DNA of 10,382 nt from Chromobacteriaceae bacterium (GTDB lineage: Bacteria > Pseudomonadota > Gammaproteobacteria > Burkholderiales > Aquaspirillaceae): assembly GCA_030151505.1 (NCBI GenBank), contig JASLDQ010000327.1, forward strand, positions 1 to 10,382, written 5' to 3'. This document shows positions 9,201 through 10,382 of the stretch, piece after piece; the stretch's first letter is position 1, and each line of letters starts with the position of its first letter. Below the pieces are notes generated by a model. That model was not told the DNA's origin and ran no database searches. It worked only from the letters and a program-made list of their open reading frames with translations. Made by a program: the position numbers and the translations under genes.

Positions 9201-9862
9201 TGCATGTAACGCTGGGCGTCGGCTTCGGTCATTGCCGCTTCGCCCAGCATGTCGTAGCTGAAGCGGTAGCCGCGCGCCTCGCGCTCGCGGCCGTTGGCCA
9301 GCGCCTGATCGATGGTCTCGCCGGTGACGAACTGCTTGCCCAGCATGCGCATCGCCATGTCCACGCCCTTGCGGATCAGCGGCTCGCCACCCTTGGCGAT
9401 CAGCTTGGTCAGCGAGTTGGACAGGCCGGCTTCATTGTGGGTGTTCACCAGCTTGCCGGTGATGACCAGGCCCCAGGCGGCGGCGTTGACGAATAGCGAG
9501 CGGCTGTTGCCGACGTGGCTGCTCCAGTCGCCCTTGGAAATCTTGTCGCGGATCAGTTTGTCGGCGGTGGCGCGATCGGGGATGCGCAGCAGCGCCTCGG
9601 CCAGACACATCAGCGCAATGCCTTCGAAGCTCGACAGCGAGAACTCGTGCATCAGCGCGTCGACGCCGCTGGCGCGCGTGCGCTGCTGGCGCACTTCGCT
9701 GACCAGCTTGCGGGCCAGGTCCTGCGTGCCCTTGAGCATGGAGGGGTCGAGCATGGCTTGCGGCAGCAGAGCCTGGACGCATTCTTTTTCATCGCGCCGC
9801 CATGCCGACGTGACGGCATCGCGCAACGGGGATTGGGGACGGGACAGGTTTACGAAAGTCAT
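6257..9862 (-). CDS. putA: Bifunctional proline dehydrogenase / L-glutamate gamma-semialdehyde dehydrogenase PutA
   Basis: The 1201-residue enzyme oxidises proline to glutamate: an FAD proline dehydrogenase passes electrons to quinone, then an NAD aldehyde dehydrogenase converts glutamate semialdehyde. The first half has the PRODH barrel: VKGAYWD (352-358), RKVYTDVSYLACAKK (377-391), ASHNA (404-408), FQCLHGMGE (425-433), RIYAPVG (450-456) and the substrate-binding Arg pair YLVRR (464-468). The second has PWNFP (681-685), FTGSTEVA (757-764), general-base region AETGGQ (782-787) and catalytic Cys817 in GQRCSA. The C-terminal ALDH-like extension ends with the conserved NTTAAGGNASLMSMG. Unlike E. 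coli PutA (about 1320 residues), it has no N-terminal ribbon-helix-helix domain, so it should not repress its own gene. ATG 9862 has AGGAG 7 nt upstream. It is divergent from an Lrp-family gene, the probable regulator. Confidence 0.97.
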   Translation of the reverse strand: MTFVNLSRPQSPLRDAVTSAWRRDEKECVQALLPQAMLDPSMLKGTQDLARKLVSEVRQQRTRASGVDALMHEFSLSSFEGIALMCLAEALLRIPDRATADKLIRDKISKGDWSSHVGNSRSLFVNAAAWGLVITGKLVNTHNEAGLSNSLTKLIAKGGEPLIRKGVDMAMRMLGKQFVTGETIDQALANGREREARGYRFSYDMLGEAAMTEADAQRYMQDYVTAIHAIGKESAGRGIVAGPGISVKLSAIHPRYSRAQHERVLTELFDRLKSLMLLAKQYDIGLNIDAEEADRMELSLDLVERLAFDPDLAGWDGLGLVVQAYQKRCPFIIDWLIDMARRAKRRIMVRLVKGAYWDSEIKRSQVDGQSGYPVYTRKVYTDVSYLACAKKLLSAQDVIFPQFASHNAFTLAAVYHLGQGKEFEFQCLHGMGETLYDQVVGPDKLKRACRIYAPVGSHETLLAYLVRRLLENGANSSFVNRIVDESVSIDELVADPVAEAASFGGEPHSKIPLPRDLYGKDRRNSAGLDLANEHALATLSLGLEQAAAQPWRALPQLADGERADGAAQAVLNPATGEQVGEVIEASVDDVGAALAAAEASDWSSRSPAERAACLDKAGDLMEEHMPALMALAVREAGKTLSNAIAEVREAVDFCRYYAAQARAEFNNATHKALGPVVTISPWNFPLAIFTGEVAAGLAAGNPVLAKPAEQTALIAAYAVKLFHDAGVPRHALQLLPGRGETVGAALTADSRVKGVIFTGSTEVAQIINRTLAKRSGDIPLIAETGGQNAMIVDSSALPEQVVADVLSSAFDSAGQRCSALRVLYLQNDIADKVIAMIKGAMDELVVGDPALLVTDVGPVIDTEAQQNLLRHIDKMKKSARWFHQIAAPATGTFVAPVMFEIGSVRELEREVFGPVLHVIRFAASELAQVIQDINATGYGLTMGVHSRIDENIDLIADTAKVGNLYVNRNIVGAVVGVQPFGGEGKSGTGPKAGGPVYLYRLAQTDAHPALGSVQSVVLPQLDALRSVLGALPQIADQRADLARRIDMAVHDTPLAHVLEFTGPTGETNRMSFASRGTALCVADTPAALVRQLIAAFATGCRVLVPQQCSAAEFARSLPGSLQVEVCADATQAAVQAVLYAGDTDGADALRRLLAGRDGALLGLTLEKADGGYDLHRLVVERAISINTTAAGGNASLMSMGD

Positions 9863-9869
9863 GGCAATG

Positions 9870-9874
9870 CTCCT
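9870..9874 (-). promoter_or_regulatory. Ribosome binding site of putA
   Basis: AGGAG on the minus strand, 7 nt from ATG 9862. It fixes the start and confirms that no N-terminal DNA-binding domain has been missed through a wrong start. Confidence 0.85.
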
Positions 9875-9890
9875 GATGAATCGGGCCTGC

Positions 9891-9940
9891 TACGCTGATC
9901 CGACTGCATGTAGAGCATTTATGCAGAGTCTTCTAGCGTA
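9891..9940 (-). promoter_or_regulatory. Possible hairpin in the putA leader
   Basis: TACGCT (9891-9896) and AGCGTA (9935-9940) enclose a second pair, CTGCAT (9904-9909) and ATGCAG (9921-9926). In the putA mRNA this gives a two-part stem with an internal loop, upstream of the Shine-Dalgarno sequence and not covering it. As DNA, the inner pair could instead be a regulator half-site pair. Confidence 0.35.
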
Positions 9941-9957
9941 CCAGTATCGGCTGCAAT

Positions 9958-9966
9958 ATTATGACA
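9958..9966 (-). promoter_or_regulatory. Predicted extended -10 promoter of putA
   Basis: On the minus strand this reads TGTCATAAT: TG-N followed by CATAAT (5 of 6 to TATAAT). No good -35 stands at 16-18 bp, which suits an activator-dependent or extended -10 promoter. The predicted leader is about 88 nt. It overlaps one copy of the TGACAATCA repeat. Confidence 0.4.
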
Positions 9967-10020
9967 ATCATGAAAACACGACATGCTGATTGACAATCAA
10001 AATACAGGCATTAGCATGTC
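9962..10020. promoter_or_regulatory. Candidate regulator binding sites between putA and the lrp-type gene
   Basis: The 9-mer TGACAATCA occurs at 9962-9970 and again at 9991-9999, 29 bp apart. The second copy is part of the perfect palindrome TGATTG-A-CAATCA (9987-9999). An outer 8-bp inverted repeat, GACATGCT (9980-9987) with AGCATGTC (10013-10020), frames it. A shorter ACAATCA recurs at 10045-10051. One copy overlaps the putA -10 and the other the -35 of the divergent gene, the placement expected for a shared operator bound by the Lrp-family product. Confidence 0.45.
9990..10017 (+). promoter_or_regulatory. Predicted promoter of the Lrp-family gene
   Basis: A perfect -35 TTGACA (9990-9995), a 16-bp spacer, then TAGCAT (10012-10017, 4 of 6). 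The -35 lies inside the 13-nt palindrome at 9987-9999, so a protein bound there would block RNA polymerase; autorepression is plausible. The predicted leader is about 125 nt. Confidence 0.45.
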
Positions 10021-10140
10021 TATAAACCAAAAAACACAGAACAAACAATCAATAAAGAATATATAACTAAATATAAAAAACAAAACGAGACAAAAAGCTT
10101 ACTCTACGTAAAAATAAAGTTCATAAAACTGGAAAAGGAG
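10021..10140 (+). other. A-rich, G-poor leader of the Lrp-family gene
   Basis: By direct count, 10021-10080 has 40 A, 10 T, 8 C and 2 G (17% GC), and 10081-10140 has 31 A. This contrasts sharply with the GC-rich genes on both sides. It contains several A-tracts. No gene is seen in it. Confidence 0.7.
10135..10140 (+). promoter_or_regulatory. Ribosome binding site that sets the GTG start of the Lrp-family gene
   Basis: AAGGAG with a 9-nt gap to GTG 10150. Upstream in the same frame there is only A-rich leader and no ATG nearby, so GTG is the favoured start. Confidence 0.8.
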
Positions 10141-10149
10141 CCTAACTCA

Positions 10150-10382
10150 GTGAGAAAAGTAAAACCAAAAAAGTCGCTCGATCTCATTGACCGCAAAATC
10201 CTGGCCCTCCTGCAGGAGAACGCCAAGATTTCCAACGTCGACCTGGCCGAACAAGTCCACCTTTCCCCCACCCCCTGTCTGGAACGGGTGAAGCGACTGG
10301 AAGCGGATGGTTACATCAGCAACTACGCCGCCCATCTCAATCCGCAGCTGCTCGATGCCGGCATGCTGATCTACCTTGAAGT
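10150..10382 (+). CDS. Lrp/AsnC-family transcriptional regulator (N-terminal part, runs off the window)
   Basis: Seventy-seven complete codons are visible. After a short basic N-terminus (RKVKPKK) comes the hallmark of the Lrp/AsnC family: LDLIDRKILALLQENAKISNVDLAEQV, the helix-turn-helix (LSPTPCLERVKRLEADGYI, about 38-56) and the start of the linker and RAM (ligand-sensing) domain, LNPQLL and onward. Proteins of this family bind DNA as dimers or higher oligomers and often sense amino acids. The gene is divergent from putA across a 287 bp control region. In several proteobacteria, proline-responsive Lrp-type regulators (PutR and similar) activate putA from such a position, so this is the inferred role; the proline-sensing part is outside the window and cannot be checked. 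The start is GTG, fixed by AAGGAG upstream. Confidence 0.93.
   Translation, partial: MRKVKPKKSLDLIDRKILALLQENAKISNVDLAEQVHLSPTPCLERVKRLEADGYISNYAAHLNPQLLDAGMLIYLE

Noticed and set aside
6098..9496. A 1132-codon open frame on the plus strand, antisense to putA
   Set aside because: Same artefact: low-complexity His/Gln/Arg/Val-rich translation opposite a fully conserved putA, no family motifs.
10016..10066. A 16-codon ATG frame in the leader of the Lrp-type gene
   Set aside because: Its ATG overlaps the predicted -10 (10012-10017), it has only a weak AGG upstream, and its composition just reflects the A-rich leader.

Overview
This 10.4 kb window looks like ordinary chromosome from a GC-rich betaproteobacterium. 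The closest feel is Neisseriales (Chromobacterium or Laribacter-like), judged from the TypA and RlmJ sequences and the gene style; this is recalled resemblance, not a search result. No mobile element, CRISPR array, tRNA, rRNA or phage signal was found. Gene coverage is dense, and intergenic spaces carry strong intrinsic terminators.

Layout, left to right. (1) The last 17 codons of a plus-strand gene (1-56), whose tail resembles the C-terminus of the branched-chain amino acid binding protein further right. It is followed by two terminators. (2) typA/bipA, a ribosome-associated GTPase, on the minus strand (180-1997). (3) A 416 bp gene-free spacer that holds the typA promoter. (4) A plus-strand run: a DUF475/TerC-superfamily membrane protein (2414-3424), rlmJ, the 23S rRNA A2030 methyltransferase (3491-4336), and a small unrecognised protein with a possible ribbon-helix-helix pattern (4426-4755). 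(5) A bidirectional terminator, then a minus-strand branched-chain amino acid ABC transporter binding lipoprotein (4833-6029) without permease or ATPase genes beside it. (6) A structured 227 bp spacer. (7) putA, the bifunctional proline catabolic enzyme (6257-9862, minus). (8) A 287 bp AT-rich divergent control region. (9) The start of an Lrp/AsnC-family regulator (10150 to the window end, plus).

The most coherent functional unit is putA with its divergent Lrp-family gene. This PutA lacks the N-terminal ribbon-helix-helix domain that lets the E. coli protein repress its own gene, so control by the adjacent Lrp-type protein is the natural inference. The shared control region supports this: a 9-mer, TGACAATCA, occurs twice, once over the predicted putA -10 and once over the predicted regulator -35, and the second copy lies within a perfect 13-nt palindrome. 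The amino acid binding protein may belong to the same amino acid uptake and catabolism theme, but nothing in the sequence proves it.

I did not find evidence for a new biological system. The items most worth checking are the putA/lrp control region, the small RHH-like protein, and the hairpin-bearing leader of the binding-protein gene.
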